This document shows positions 27,686 to 36,230 of a DNA stretch of 64,000 nt, piece by piece (position 1 is the stretch's first letter; each line of letters opens with the position of its first letter). The DNA is from Ralstonia wenshanensis (GTDB lineage Bacteria; Pseudomonadota; Gammaproteobacteria; Burkholderiales; Burkholderiaceae): positions 1,488,001-1,552,000 of the forward strand of contig NZ_CP076412.1 in assembly GCF_021173085.1 (NCBI RefSeq), in the 5' to 3' direction. A program made the position numbers and the translations under genes. The notes beneath the pieces are model-generated. The model saw only the letters and a program-made list of their open reading frames with translations. It had not been told where the DNA came from and made no database searches.

Positions 27686-27901
27686 GATAAAGCATAACGT
27701 GGCCGAACGAGTAAACAACCATAACCTTTCCAAATGGCCACTTTATGCTTAACGGCACAGTTTTTGTGCCGTTAGGCATAACTTGGCCGCCGAATAAAGC
27801 AAAACGTGGCCGGCACACGGGGGCTTAATCTGGTTCGGCGCTAGGCCATAAAGCATAACTTGGCCGAACGGGACGGAATAAAGCATAACCTGTCCAAACG
27901 G
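27686..27901. repeat. Array of a ~22-bp degenerate repeat (six direct, one inverted)
   Basis: Copies with consensus ATAAAGCATAACnTGGCCG followed by AACGG begin at about 27687, 27716, 27772 (GGCATAACTTGGCCG), 27794, 27848 and 27878. An inverted copy lies at 27736-27758 (CCACTTTATGCTTAACGGCAC). The inverted and third copies form a stem around AGTTTTT. Spacing varies (23-50 bases). Such arrays occur at ends of IS21-like and Tn7-like transposons as transposase-binding sites, but no transposase is present here. The function is unknown. Confidence 0.7.
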
Positions 27902-28147
27902 ATTTCTTCCTCTTGAGGTGCGCGCAATGCGGGTCTCGGGAAGTGGTCGCCATGGAGCCCCCCGAGCTCCTCGTTCGCCACTGGACCGTCTACGCACAGA
28001 TCATGACGATGCATCCGGCTCCTCGGCGTCGGTGGACGTGCGGATGGGTTACGTGCGTACGACTGAATTTTGGGCCTTAACCCAGGTGCGGCCGACGCTG
28101 TATTCCGCTTGGGAACTGTGGGCAAGTCAAGTTTGGTCCACTTTGGC

Positions 28148-28179
28148 GTTCTCTAATAGAGAACGACGTTCTCTATTAG
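28148..28179. promoter_or_regulatory. Nested palindromes (operator-like)
   Basis: CTAATAGAGAACG-A-CGTTCTCTATTAG (28153-28179) is a perfect 27-base palindrome with a one-base centre. It overlaps GTTCTCT-AAT-AGAGAAC (28148-28164), which is itself a perfect 7-bp inverted repeat. Two overlapping binding sites for a dimeric repressor are likely. No regulator gene lies beside it. Confidence 0.5.
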
Positions 28180-28568
28180 GCCGCAAGCGTGCAAGGGAAC
28201 CATGCCGCAGGTCCGTAAACCTGTCCGCATGAGGTTCCGTGGATCGCACCACGGGCTCTGCACTATCGACCCCAACCGGATCTAAAGCTCAGCAGAGGCT
28301 TTCTGTCGGCCTTACGCCTGCGCGTGGGAGCGCGTCGGTACGGCAGAATCGCGATTTAAGATTAAATAACATCAGAAATAAAAAAATCGATTCCTGAGCC
28401 CCTCGAAAAATCGTTGCGGAGGGGTATTCAGTGACGTTCGCGCCTCCTTATGATCTCCTTAGTTTCAATTTTGCCCGGGCCGGGCGTCCGGTTCGAACTG
28501 GTGCCGCTGGCAACCTATGGTCACCGGCCATGATGAGCAAAAAAACAAAAAACGGGAGGGAGAGTTTT

Positions 28569-29624
28569 ATGAAGGTATGGCAAGCCAGCCGCGTGTGGCA
28601 ATCGAGTCTGATTGTGATGGCAGTTGCATTGGGTGTTGCCGCATGTGGTGGCGGGGGCGATTCCAGTGGTGGATCGCAGGGAGTAGGAAGCGGCACGGCG
28701 GGCCAGAACTCCTGTGCCCCGAATCTGTGCGTGAGTTTGTCGTACTCGGCACCGACTCTGTTTCGTCTTCTAGCCGTCAACATCCCACCGAACAGCGCAA
28801 GCGCCACAGCTGGACTGAGCACGCACTATGTACTGAAGAGCGGTACGCTGCCACCGGGGATCACGCTCGATGCCAGTTCTGGAGCGCTGTCAGGTACGCC
28901 TACGGCAGATGGCTCCTACTCAGCTGTGGTGCAACTCACGGTGGACGGTTATTCCGGGTCGGTCAGCTCCAACGTGCAGATCACTATTACCGATCCCAAG
29001 CTGACGTACGCGGCACCTAGTTATCTCTTGGGAGCCAACTCCATACCTGTAAACGGCATGATTGCTGGTGTTGGAGCCAAGCCGTCCGCTATCACCTTCA
29101 ATTTGCCTACCGGCTTAAGCACTTCTGCCCTGATCTCAAAGCCCGCAGGAGTGCAGTTCAGTGTGGTCGGCAGCGTGCCCTTACCACCTGGTCTTACTTT
29201 GGACCAAAACACGGGCGCCATCAGCGGAACACCAAACACGCCGGGGGTGTGGTTCACGAGGGTTCAGGCCGCTATCCCGGCCCAAGGCCAAAGCTTCTCC
29301 GTGGTTAGCACGACTGCTTTTTCTGTTGCAGCAGTGATTCAGGAGCATGCCGGCCAGACTGCTGCGTCGGTCTCTATGCCTGTTGTTGTGGAGCCCGGCA
29401 CGGCGGTGACACCTGAAGTCCTCCAAGGGGCCGGCGATTTTTCGACCACGATGGTGTTTAACCCTGCGACTCAGATCATCACTGTCACACCTGGTGCAAC
29501 GCCTCCCTCAGCCACGCCTGGAACCTATCTGGTGGCCAACTACGAACGGGTTTCGCTTGCAGATGGAACCATCGCGACAGCGCGGGCCGTAGAAGTTGTT
29601 GATAGCACCATCAATGTTCGCTGA
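28569..29624 (+). CDS. Lipoprotein with two Ig-like (He_PIG) domains
   Basis: The start at 28569 has GGGAGG upstream. The 351-residue product has a lipobox (LGVAACGGGG) and a Gly/Ser linker. Two putative Ig-like modules are marked by LPPGITLDASSGALSGTP and PLPPGLTLDQNTGAISGTP, the He_PIG signature. The remainder is beta-rich and without catalytic motifs. Such proteins act as surface or periplasmic adhesion or scaffold modules. A hairpin with a short T-run follows at 29720. Confidence 0.85.
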   Translation: MKVWQASRVWQSSLIVMAVALGVAACGGGGDSSGGSQGVGSGTAGQNSCAPNLCVSLSYSAPTLFRLLAVNIPPNSASATAGLSTHYVLKSGTLPPGITLDASSGALSGTPTADGSYSAVVQLTVDGYSGSVSSNVQITITDPKLTYAAPSYLLGANSIPVNGMIAGVGAKPSAITFNLPTGLSTSALISKPAGVQFSVVGSVPLPPGLTLDQNTGAISGTPNTPGVWFTRVQAAIPAQGQSFSVVSTTAFSVAAVIQEHAGQTAASVSMPVVVEPGTAVTPEVLQGAGDFSTTMVFNPATQIITVTPGATPPSATPGTYLVANYERVSLADGTIATARAVEVVDSTINVR

Positions 29625-29719
29625 GGGTGAGACAGAGTAGACGTGGTGGACATACGTCGCTGCCGTTCCTTGAAGCCCAAAGGATCACGAACTCGTACCT
29701 CGGAACTTAAATCACGCCC

Positions 29720-29752
29720 CGTGGGGGTCTTAGAACCCACGTTGGCGATTTT
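29720..29752 (+). terminator. Possible terminator after the Ig-like lipoprotein
   Basis: CGTGGG and CCCACG (29720-29725, 29736-29741) pair around a ten-base loop, followed shortly by a T-run near 29748. It is weak but in the right place between the stop at 29624 and the next gene. Confidence 0.4.
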
Positions 29753-29807
29753 TCACGCCCATGCCGTTTAAAAATTCTGGAAACTAGTAATAAGAATGGG
29801 AGCAGCA

Positions 29808-30491
29808 ATGAAAATTAGGATGACCCTGCTCATGGTCGCTTCGGCTCTGCTGGCAGGTTGTGCGACCCCATACCAAAAGAGCGGCGGAAATTTTGTGCTT
29901 GGCGGCTACAGTGAGAGCAAGGTCAGTGATACTGTTTATCAGGTTAAATTCAACGGTAATGCTAAAACTAGTAAGGATATGGTTTGGTATTACTGGATTT
30001 ACCGCTGCGCAGAACTGACTAAATCTATGGGCTATCCAAACTTCGTGATTTATCCGGACGCCGCCACGAACCTTCCTCCACCCCAAGTCAGTTTGGTCGA
30101 AGATGGCATGCGGCCTGCCAACATGGCGAAAGACGATGGGCTGGGAGATGTTGCCAATTATCGAGCCGTGAGAAGTGGGGGCGCGCCGACCTACATCTAC
30201 ATCCCCGGCGGCGCATACACGGTTACAACATGGGAGTCCCACGCCTATGTGCGCTTCGTCAAAAACAACGAGGCGGGCGTGTCGTCTTATTTCCGGGCGC
30301 AGACAATTCTCGATCAATTGAAGCCTTATGTGGAATCGAACGGTAGAGCGCCGGTCCCGACACGAGAAAAGGTCATCAGCGCTGCACTGGTGAAGCTTGA
30401 GGCTTTCCCAAGCACGGCCGGTCAACTCCCTAGTTCCGGTGGCAAAAATACGCTCGCTGACTTCGACGGCTTGCTCCCACCTACAAAATAA
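29808..30491 (+). CDS. Lipoprotein related to the CC0125/CC1285 family
   Basis: A 227-residue product starting at ATG 29808 with GGGAG upstream. The lipobox is LLAGCATPY. The mature part is like the CC0125/CC1285 family of small lipoproteins in having the ATPYQ...GYSESK opening, with GxYRCAELT and repeated aromatic positions. Function unknown. The base composition is lower in GC than its neighbours. It ends six bases before the next start, suggesting one operon with the protease. Confidence 0.75.
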   Translation: MKIRMTLLMVASALLAGCATPYQKSGGNFVLGGYSESKVSDTVYQVKFNGNAKTSKDMVWYYWIYRCAELTKSMGYPNFVIYPDAATNLPPPQVSLVEDGMRPANMAKDDGLGDVANYRAVRSGGAPTYIYIPGGAYTVTTWESHAYVRFVKNNEAGVSSYFRAQTILDQLKPYVESNGRAPVPTREKVISAALVKLEAFPSTAGQLPSSGGKNTLADFDGLLPPTK

Positions 30492-30496
30492 CGAAT

Positions 30497-31594
30497 ATGA
30501 GACGCTTGCGTCCCGTTGTGAAAGCCCTGGTAGTTGCCATCGCGTGCGGTGGGTTGTGCATATCCTCCGCGCATGCACTGGATGCCGAAGAAGTTTTTCG
30601 GCGCGTGTCGCCTGCTGTCGTGATGGTCAAGACTTACGACGAGAAGAACGCACCGCTAGGCACTGGCAGCGCGGTTACAGTCTCCCCGGAAAATCTGCTC
30701 ACCAACTGCCACGTGCTTGCGAAGGGCCGCCGCATCGAGATCAAGCACGAGCAGGCTAGATACGATGCGGAGCTCGTATACATAGATGTTGAGCGCGACT
30801 TGTGCCAGATACGTGCGCGCGGCTTCAAGGCTAAGCCGGTTGAGATCGGCAACAGTGATACGGTTCCTGTCGGTAAAAAGGTCTACGCACTAGGCAATCC
30901 ACGAGCCCTTGAGTTGACGCTTTCCGACGGCCTAGTGGCGGCCCTCCGAAGGGATGTAAATGGAGTGCTGCGCTACATCCAGACTACTTCACCGATGTCC
31001 CCCGGATCATCCGGCGGCGGTCTGTTTGACTCCGATGGCAAGCTGATAGGTATCACGGCCATGGTGCGGCTGGACGGCCAAAATCTGAATTTCGCGGTCC
31101 CGATCAATATGCTGCGCGATCTACCTGAGCGCAGCCGGCAGGCGCTCGCCGGGCGCAGGGCTGATTCGCCTCCTCCGGTTGCCGGTAATGCCGTTTCGGG
31201 CAGCACAACGCCTCCAGACGGTACGGCCCCGCTGACTAAAGCAGATGGAGCCAAACAACTACGCCCAGGGGATAAGCAGGTTACCGGTACTGCTTTGAGT
31301 GAAGTGATGACCCATATGGACAAGGTGCACTTTCGCGGCTCTAGCGACTACGGCGTGACAAATGTGTACCTGAGCAGCGGCGAAGGATATGTGACGTTCA
31401 CCGGAGCGGTCAGTGGCAACGTGGGGTCCGGCGGTTGGTACACCACAAGTGACGATCTGCTCTGCTTCAACATGCGCGGCGCGTTTAATTTTCAAAAATT
31501 AGGCACCTGCTATCGGTTGTTCCAGCTGGGGTCCGGCCAGTACGCGTTGCGCTCGACAGATGGTTCAGTCAACTTGAAAGCGTTTTCGGACTGA
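30497..31594 (+). CDS. Secreted trypsin-like serine protease (DegP-type core, no PDZ)
   Basis: A 365-residue protein with a signal peptide (about 1-28, cleavage after SAHA). The catalytic triad is His72 (TNCHVLA), Asp101 (VERDLCQI) and Ser172 in GSSGGG. The core resembles the S1C (DegP) family but has no PDZ domain, and a distinct C-terminal domain (about 250-365) replaces it. Periplasmic or extracellular processing is likely; the substrate is unknown. It immediately follows the lipoprotein at 29808, suggesting co-expression. Confidence 0.87.
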   Translation: MRRLRPVVKALVVAIACGGLCISSAHALDAEEVFRRVSPAVVMVKTYDEKNAPLGTGSAVTVSPENLLTNCHVLAKGRRIEIKHEQARYDAELVYIDVERDLCQIRARGFKAKPVEIGNSDTVPVGKKVYALGNPRALELTLSDGLVAALRRDVNGVLRYIQTTSPMSPGSSGGGLFDSDGKLIGITAMVRLDGQNLNFAVPINMLRDLPERSRQALAGRRADSPPPVAGNAVSGSTTPPDGTAPLTKADGAKQLRPGDKQVTGTALSEVMTHMDKVHFRGSSDYGVTNVYLSSGEGYVTFTGAVSGNVGSGGWYTTSDDLLCFNMRGAFNFQKLGTCYRLFQLGSGQYALRSTDGSVNLKAFSD

Positions 31595-31716
31595 CTAGAT
31601 CGCCGTAATAGCAACTAGTTTGGCCGGCATCGGTCGTTGAACTCGATTGGCAGGGGTGAGAAGACGGTCTTGCTGAAAAAACGCATATCTGACCGAGCTT
31701 TCTGGTTGGGATTTAG

Positions 31717-31741
31717 CTTAAATTTTTATTTTAAATTTAAG
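31717..31741. promoter_or_regulatory. AT-rich inverted repeat
   Basis: CTTAAATTT-TTATTTT-AAATTTAAG is a perfect 9-bp inverted repeat with a seven-base spacer, about 67 bases before the lipoprotein start at 31808. It lies in the most AT-rich part of this intergenic stretch, so it may be a regulator site or a curved upstream element. Confidence 0.35.
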
Positions 31742-31807
31742 TATGTGAGCTGCATGTCGGATACATAATATCGCGGTGCGTTGAAAATTTTTATAAGGAT
31801 GAGAATT

Positions 31808-32287
31808 ATGAGAAAAGTGTTATCGCTCGCAATCGTTGTGGGTGCATCGCAGCTAGCTGGATGCAGCGTAGTATCCATGCATGCCGCATCTACAAGAATG
31901 GAAGCGGCACGTTCAGCAAATGCCGGAAAACAACTCGTTCCAAAAGATGGCGGAACCTACCTGATTGCAGTTGGTATGGAAAGTGTCTCCTACTTGGGCT
32001 CAGGCGATACTGATTGGAAGATAAACAATAGTTCCTTCACTCAACCCAGAGGCACTTATTCTGTGATTGGAGTGCGCCCAGGTACTTACACTACCTACGC
32101 GAACAAACGTGTGGCCGGCGGCGGCGAAGCTAAGGCGCCTGTTGAAATAATGGAAGGCGAGTCAGTTTGCATCTTCCCTGTCAATCCACTGTCAGCTCCG
32201 GCCAGAATGGAAATGTACAAGGGCGATGCGTGTGACCCCGTTCTTCGTCCACTAAAGAATCAGAACGCGGTAGCGGAAGTAAAATAA
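31808..32287 (+). CDS. Small lipoprotein
   Basis: The ATG at 31808 follows AAGGA (31794-31798). A 159-residue product with the lipobox LAGCSVVS. A beta-rich mature part contains GTYSVIGVRPGTYTTYANKR, a form typical of PEGA-like or carboxypeptidase-regulatory-type beta sandwiches. GC content is low compared with the chromosome. Function unknown. Confidence 0.75.
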   Translation: MRKVLSLAIVVGASQLAGCSVVSMHAASTRMEAARSANAGKQLVPKDGGTYLIAVGMESVSYLGSGDTDWKINNSSFTQPRGTYSVIGVRPGTYTTYANKRVAGGGEAKAPVEIMEGESVCIFPVNPLSAPARMEMYKGDACDPVLRPLKNQNAVAEVK

Positions 32288-32292
32288 GCTTT

Positions 32293-32347
32293 AGCGATAT
32301 CCCTATCGCTGATTCCTTATGAGCCCCCTTTCTGCAGGGAAGGGGGC
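32293..32347 (+). terminator. Two hairpins after the small lipoprotein
   Basis: AGCGATA-TCCC-TATCGCT (32293-32310) and GCCCCCTT-loop-AAGGGGGC (32323-32347) both form stems just after the stop at 32287. Neither has a clear T-tail, so termination may be weak or rho-dependent. Confidence 0.35.
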
Positions 32348-32551
32348 GAGCGCCGATGTTTTGCAGCGATTTTCTGCCTTCACGCCCGCCTTGACTGTGC
32401 GCGAGCTACTGGGCGATAACCCGGTCCGCTGGATGGCGCCAGCATCAGCGTCCGCCCCCGGCCAATAGCGTTCGCTGCAGTATGCACAGAAAATGCAAAC
32501 CACTGCGTAAGGTGGAAGAATGCCGACCGACTGCTTGGGCTACGTTCAGCC

Positions 32552-32854
32552 ATGACTCTCGAAGAGCTTCACACGTTCTTGATTAGCGCGTTCGATTTGG
32601 TCACCGACCCAGTTGAGCGAGGCAGCACTCACACGTACTTCATCGGCAAAGTGGTGTGGCACCCGTCGGCGACCACACGAATCCTTCAGGTTCGGTGGGG
32701 CGGGAGCAATCACGTCAGCCATATCAAGCTGTGTGTCTCGTCGGACAACAACAACAGTGTGTTTGTCCGGTTGCCCGTGACCTGGTCGGAGCTTAAGCAA
32801 ATCGTGGCCAATGAGATTTCGCTGCATGCGGGAGATTCGCTGCTGAATACCTAA
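32552..32854 (+). CDS. Orphan 100-residue protein
   Basis: A soluble protein with no signal peptide. The sequence is balanced (WHPSATTRILQVRWGG, then a VFVRLPVTWSELKQIV helix) and looks coding. No family recognised. It stands alone with long flanks and a weak ribosome-binding site. Neighbouring orphan genes of similar size suggest an accessory islet. Confidence 0.6.
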   Translation: MTLEELHTFLISAFDLVTDPVERGSTHTYFIGKVVWHPSATTRILQVRWGGSNHVSHIKLCVSSDNNNSVFVRLPVTWSELKQIVANEISLHAGDSLLNT

Positions 32855-32997
32855 GGGCAAGTTCTGAAAGCCGTACCAGGCAGCTCACGGGCAGGAACGG
32901 ACGATGGTGGGGGCGGCTTTCAGGCAAATCCGGAGAGGCGACCCAATAGGAACTTGCCTCTGAGATACTGACCCAAAATTCCGTCGCTCACCATTTC

Positions 32998-33798
32998 ATG
33001 GACCTGATAGACCTTTCGCAACTCACCCGCGAGGATGTCCACGCCATTTGGAACTTGGCAGATGCACCCGTCGAGCTACTCAAAGGCAACGCGGCCTGGT
33101 CGTTTGAAGGTAACGGCATTCGCACTCGAACGACGTTTATGCAGGCGTTTCGAGACCTTGGTCTGTCGTTTGTTGAACTGCCTAATTTTCTCAAGACTGC
33201 GGAGCGAGCCGTCGATCTAGCCGGCTACCTTGATCCCTTCTACGACGTTTACGTAGTGAGGGAATCTAACCATCAGCGCCTGACCGAATTTGCCTCCGCG
33301 TCGCGCCGACCGGTAATCAACGCCATGTCGAGCATGGGGCATCCCTGTGAGGTGCTTACAGACGCGTACTACATTGACCGCTCGGTTAAATCGATCGCGC
33401 AAGCCCGCATCTGTCTCTGGGGACCGCCGACTAACGTGCTGCGTTCGTGGCGCGAGTTGGCGCGCCTATTGCAGCTCTCGGTCACCCACATTTGTGATGA
33501 GCGGTTACATGAGGCAAAGACGTATGTGAACTTTGCGAAAGCGCCATCCGAGACCTTTGACATTGTCATTACCGATGGCTGGCCAAGCGGCTCAGAGGGG
33601 CTTGGTCGATCGCTCACTTTGGCCGATCTCGATCGCATGGGAAAGCCAGTCCTACTGCCGACCCCGCCGTTCTCCATCGGGCGAGAGCTTGCATTTGACC
33701 CGCTGCACTACCAACACTTCGCTGGCTATAAACAGAAGGAGATGTTGCTTCCGGTGCAAAAAGCAATTCTGCGGCACGCCCTCGCTCCATTGGACTAG
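32998..33798 (+). CDS. Divergent ornithine/aspartate carbamoyltransferase-fold protein
   Basis: A 266-residue protein matching the carbamoyltransferase superfamily by several blocks. FEGNGIRTRTTF (36-47) corresponds to the carbamoyl-phosphate loop SxRTRT, but the first Ser-Thr of S-T-R-T is Gly-Ile. SMGHPCEVLTD (112-122) matches HPxQxLxD with Gln replaced by Glu. DGWPSG (193-198) and PTPPFSIGRE (221-230) correspond to the second-domain motifs. The usual enzymes are about 300-335 residues. Loss of key Ser/Thr suggests altered substrate or lost catalysis. It is followed at three bases by a membrane protein, so a two-gene unit is likely. Confidence 0.72.
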   Translation: MDLIDLSQLTREDVHAIWNLADAPVELLKGNAAWSFEGNGIRTRTTFMQAFRDLGLSFVELPNFLKTAERAVDLAGYLDPFYDVYVVRESNHQRLTEFASASRRPVINAMSSMGHPCEVLTDAYYIDRSVKSIAQARICLWGPPTNVLRSWRELARLLQLSVTHICDERLHEAKTYVNFAKAPSETFDIVITDGWPSGSEGLGRSLTLADLDRMGKPVLLPTPPFSIGRELAFDPLHYQHFAGYKQKEMLLPVQKAILRHALAPLD

Positions 33799-33801
33799 CT
33801 G

Positions 33802-34422
33802 ATGTGCTTCAGCTCTCTTTCGACTCACGATGCCGTACTGGACACCATTTCAAAGCATGACGAAGCCAGGGTGCGTTCGTTCATCCGGCGCCACCATGTT
33901 CTCATTGCCACGGTAAAAGACAAAATGCAGCCAACCTTCGAGTGCCTAAAGCTGCTGCTTGATGAAGTATCCGAACTCCGCCACGTCCATCGCGCTCGCC
34001 GGGGCATGTTCACCATCTTCAACTTCCGAAGTGGCGATCTGGTGCGACGAAGTCAGGAATTGCGTGGGCGTCTGGACATTCACGCTGGCATGCGAGTCGC
34101 TGTGGTGCTAGGTGTTCCACGTCATTGGGAAACACTTGTGGCGTGGCGCTTCGAACACGATGGGCGGGAGATATGGGAGCTAGGCGCCTCGCCGACGGTG
34201 ACCCTCATATCATTCATTCTTGCTTTACTAGCCGGCGTCGTCACTGCAACGTGGGTGGTACTAGACGCCTTGCAAAGCAATCAGCCCGCATTCGGTTTTG
34301 GACTCGGCGTCTTCTGTGTTCTGCTGGTTGTCGGGAGACCTTTCTTTGACTGGAGACGCAGCAAGAATATTGCTGCCGCGCTCAGAGTTCATCCGACACA
34401 AGAACGTCCTGCCCATGACTAG
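33802..34422 (+). CDS. Membrane protein paired with the carbamoyltransferase-like gene
   Basis: A 206-residue protein with an N-terminal soluble helical half (about 1-130) and two C-terminal membrane helices (TLISFILALLAGVVTATWVV and FGLGVFCVLLVVG). It starts three bases after the preceding stop, indicating co-transcription. The fold is not recognised. The orientation predicts a cytoplasmic soluble domain anchored to the membrane. Confidence 0.72.
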   Translation: MCFSSLSTHDAVLDTISKHDEARVRSFIRRHHVLIATVKDKMQPTFECLKLLLDEVSELRHVHRARRGMFTIFNFRSGDLVRRSQELRGRLDIHAGMRVAVVLGVPRHWETLVAWRFEHDGREIWELGASPTVTLISFILALLAGVVTATWVVLDALQSNQPAFGFGLGVFCVLLVVGRPFFDWRRSKNIAAALRVHPTQERPAHD

Positions 34423-34578
34423 CGCTTAGTCACAAACTCATTGATTATCGATCCTGGCGTTACAAGTGCTGACGTTAGGGACGTTTCCATCACAAAGCGT
34501 CCACTCGCGGGTAGCTGCCTTCTTTCGAATGATCCCTAGCCAGAAGCAGTCAGGCGCTAGATAGCAAAAAATGACTCG

Positions 34579-34968
34579 ATGAAACTCGACGTCGAAGGCA
34601 AAGCCGGTGTCAGCAATGCGACGCCAGCACAGATTGCGAGAGCGATTAGGTCGCTCAAAAGCTATGGGCGGTCCTCTTACGCCTCTCTGACGAATGAGTC
34701 AGGCAGCTACGTGCAGGTCGCAGGTGGTGTCGTAAGCTGCATGGTCGAGCTATTCGACGCGTCAGCGGAGGTTTGCTCCAGGGCGTTTCACGACAAGCCT
34801 AGCGCCGCCCGCCCAGATGGGACCATTCTGGTTTTCGGAGCCGGCAACCTTCCGATGCGGTCCGACGAGTGGTTCATGGTGAACCAGGTTGTCGAGATTT
34901 TTCTTGCGTTCTGTGTCAGCGCGCCATTTCCGAGCTACGTCGGTTGGCGCCCGGCGCCAAAGCTCTAA
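34579..34968 (+). CDS. Orphan 129-residue protein
   Basis: Balanced soluble protein beginning MKLDVEGKAG. It contains GSYVQVAGG and FHDKPSAARPDGTILVFGAGNL. The size and lone position resemble small immunity or effector-associated proteins, but there is no recognised family and I do not claim such a role. The start has no strong ribosome-binding site. Confidence 0.65.
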   Translation: MKLDVEGKAGVSNATPAQIARAIRSLKSYGRSSYASLTNESGSYVQVAGGVVSCMVELFDASAEVCSRAFHDKPSAARPDGTILVFGAGNLPMRSDEWFMVNQVVEIFLAFCVSAPFPSYVGWRPAPKL

Positions 34969-35144
34969 CTATCAGTCGGGACATCTTTCGACCAATTCGG
35001 CCCGTTCCTCGGGTCTTGGGGGCTTCCCGGGAAACCAGCGACGAACTGTCTTGTGTGCAGCGCGGACACAAACCGCGAGCCTCCCCCACCATTTGTAACA
35101 TCATCAGGTTTCCACGCCTCGCGCCGAAGGTGCTCAACCCATTG

Positions 35145-35183
35145 ATTTGTAAGTGGAATAGAACCCTACAGATCCTTACAAAT
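35145..35183. promoter_or_regulatory. Inverted repeat upstream of the glycine-zipper gene
   Basis: ATTTGTAAG (35145-35153) and CTTACAAAT (35175-35183) form a perfect 9-bp inverted repeat with a 21-base spacer, ending 78 bases before the start at 35262. The spacing equals about three helical turns centre to centre, as for two half-sites of a response regulator. Regulator unknown. Confidence 0.4.
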
Positions 35184-35261
35184 TAAAACGGTATCCAATC
35201 GGTTGATCGACCAAACTTTCTCCATCAACAGACCACATGCACTGGTCACGGGAGAATGAAG

Positions 35262-35987
35262 ATGAACAACGAGCAACCGAACGTCCAAGGTCAACACTAC
35301 GCCGGCTCGTCGACGGGCCATATGCCACAGTCGCGCCGTATGCATCCGCTGATGGCCGCTGCTGCCGTTGCTGTGATCATCGCGAGCGTCACGGGCGTGG
35401 CTGCAATGACTGGCGTGCTGCCCACCTCGAAGGCTATGCAGGGCAGCACCGGCCCGAACGTCGCCGCGCAACCGGCCTCCACACCGCTCGCACTTGCGGC
35501 TCCCGGCCAGACGGCAATGCCGAACCAAGCGGCCGCTGCCTATCCGACACAGCCGAGCGCGGTACACCATGCGGTGCATCGTCCGGCCCCGTCGTATGCG
35601 GCACATAACCCGACGTCGAATGCCGACTATGCGCAGCCGCGCCCGGCCGCGAACCCATACGCCGGTCAGGTGACTGCCGTCACGCCGATCGCCGCGCAGC
35701 AAGGCAACGAAACCGGTCTGGGCATGATCGGCGGCGCAGTGGTGGGTGGCCTTCTGGGCAATCAAGTCGGCAAGGGCAATGGCCGCACGCTGGCGACCGT
35801 CGCCGGCGCGGTGGGTGGCGGCTACGCAGGTCATGAAGCTGAAAACTACTACCACCGCGACACGTCCTACAACGTGAGCGTACGCATGGACAACGGCGCG
35901 ACCCGCACCTTCACGTATAAGGCCGCACCGGGCTTCCAAGTGGGCGATCGTGTGCACGTGGAAAACGGCAGCCTGGCTGCAGGCTGA
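35262..35987 (+). CDS. Glycine-zipper 2TM-domain protein
   Basis: The start at 35262 is favoured because GGAG sits seven bases upstream; 35256 is too close. The 241-residue protein has one N-terminal membrane helix (about 30-50), an Ala/Pro-rich linker, then a glycine-zipper (GMIGGAVVGGLLGNQVGKGN, then AGAVGGGYAG) and a SYNVSVRMDNG beta region. Proteins of this type are found in the envelope; roles in stress resistance are proposed. The hairpin at 36206 follows. Confidence 0.85.
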   Translation: MNNEQPNVQGQHYAGSSTGHMPQSRRMHPLMAAAAVAVIIASVTGVAAMTGVLPTSKAMQGSTGPNVAAQPASTPLALAAPGQTAMPNQAAAAYPTQPSAVHHAVHRPAPSYAAHNPTSNADYAQPRPAANPYAGQVTAVTPIAAQQGNETGLGMIGGAVVGGLLGNQVGKGNGRTLATVAGAVGGGYAGHEAENYYHRDTSYNVSVRMDNGATRTFTYKAAPGFQVGDRVHVENGSLAAG

Positions 35988-36205
35988 TCGTTGCACGCTG
36001 CCACAGGTTGCACAAAATCGGCCGAGAAGTACTTCAGCGCGCCCTCTAGGCGCCCCGCGTTCGCATTCATCGCTGACCATGCGCCGCCAGAGGTTACTGA
36101 AACCGGGCACGACCGCTGCCCGAACCTCGTAGTGGATCAGGCCAAGAGTAGGAAACTGGACGATGAGCTTTTTTAGGTAGACCGATTGCAGTCAATCACA
36201 AAGAA

Positions 36206-36230
36206 AGCCCGGACGATCCGGGCTGTTTTC
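36206..36230. terminator. Hairpin terminator between convergent genes
   Basis: AGCCCGGA-CGA-TCCGGGCT followed by GTTTTC forms a compact GC-rich stem after the glycine-zipper gene and at the end of the leftward gene at 36230. The T-run is short. Confidence 0.6.

Larger units (their letters stand above)
27165..28568. other. 1.4-kb non-coding stretch with repeats and palindromes
   Basis: No open frame in either strand has protein-like composition or a usable start. The stretch holds a strong terminator hairpin (27605-27633), seven copies of a degenerate repeat (27686-27901) and a nested palindrome (28148-28179). It marks the boundary of the accessory region that follows. Confidence 0.6.

Noticed and set aside
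27686-27901. CRISPR array
   Set aside because: Repeats are degenerate, irregularly spaced and partly inverted, with no constant-length spacers or cas genes.
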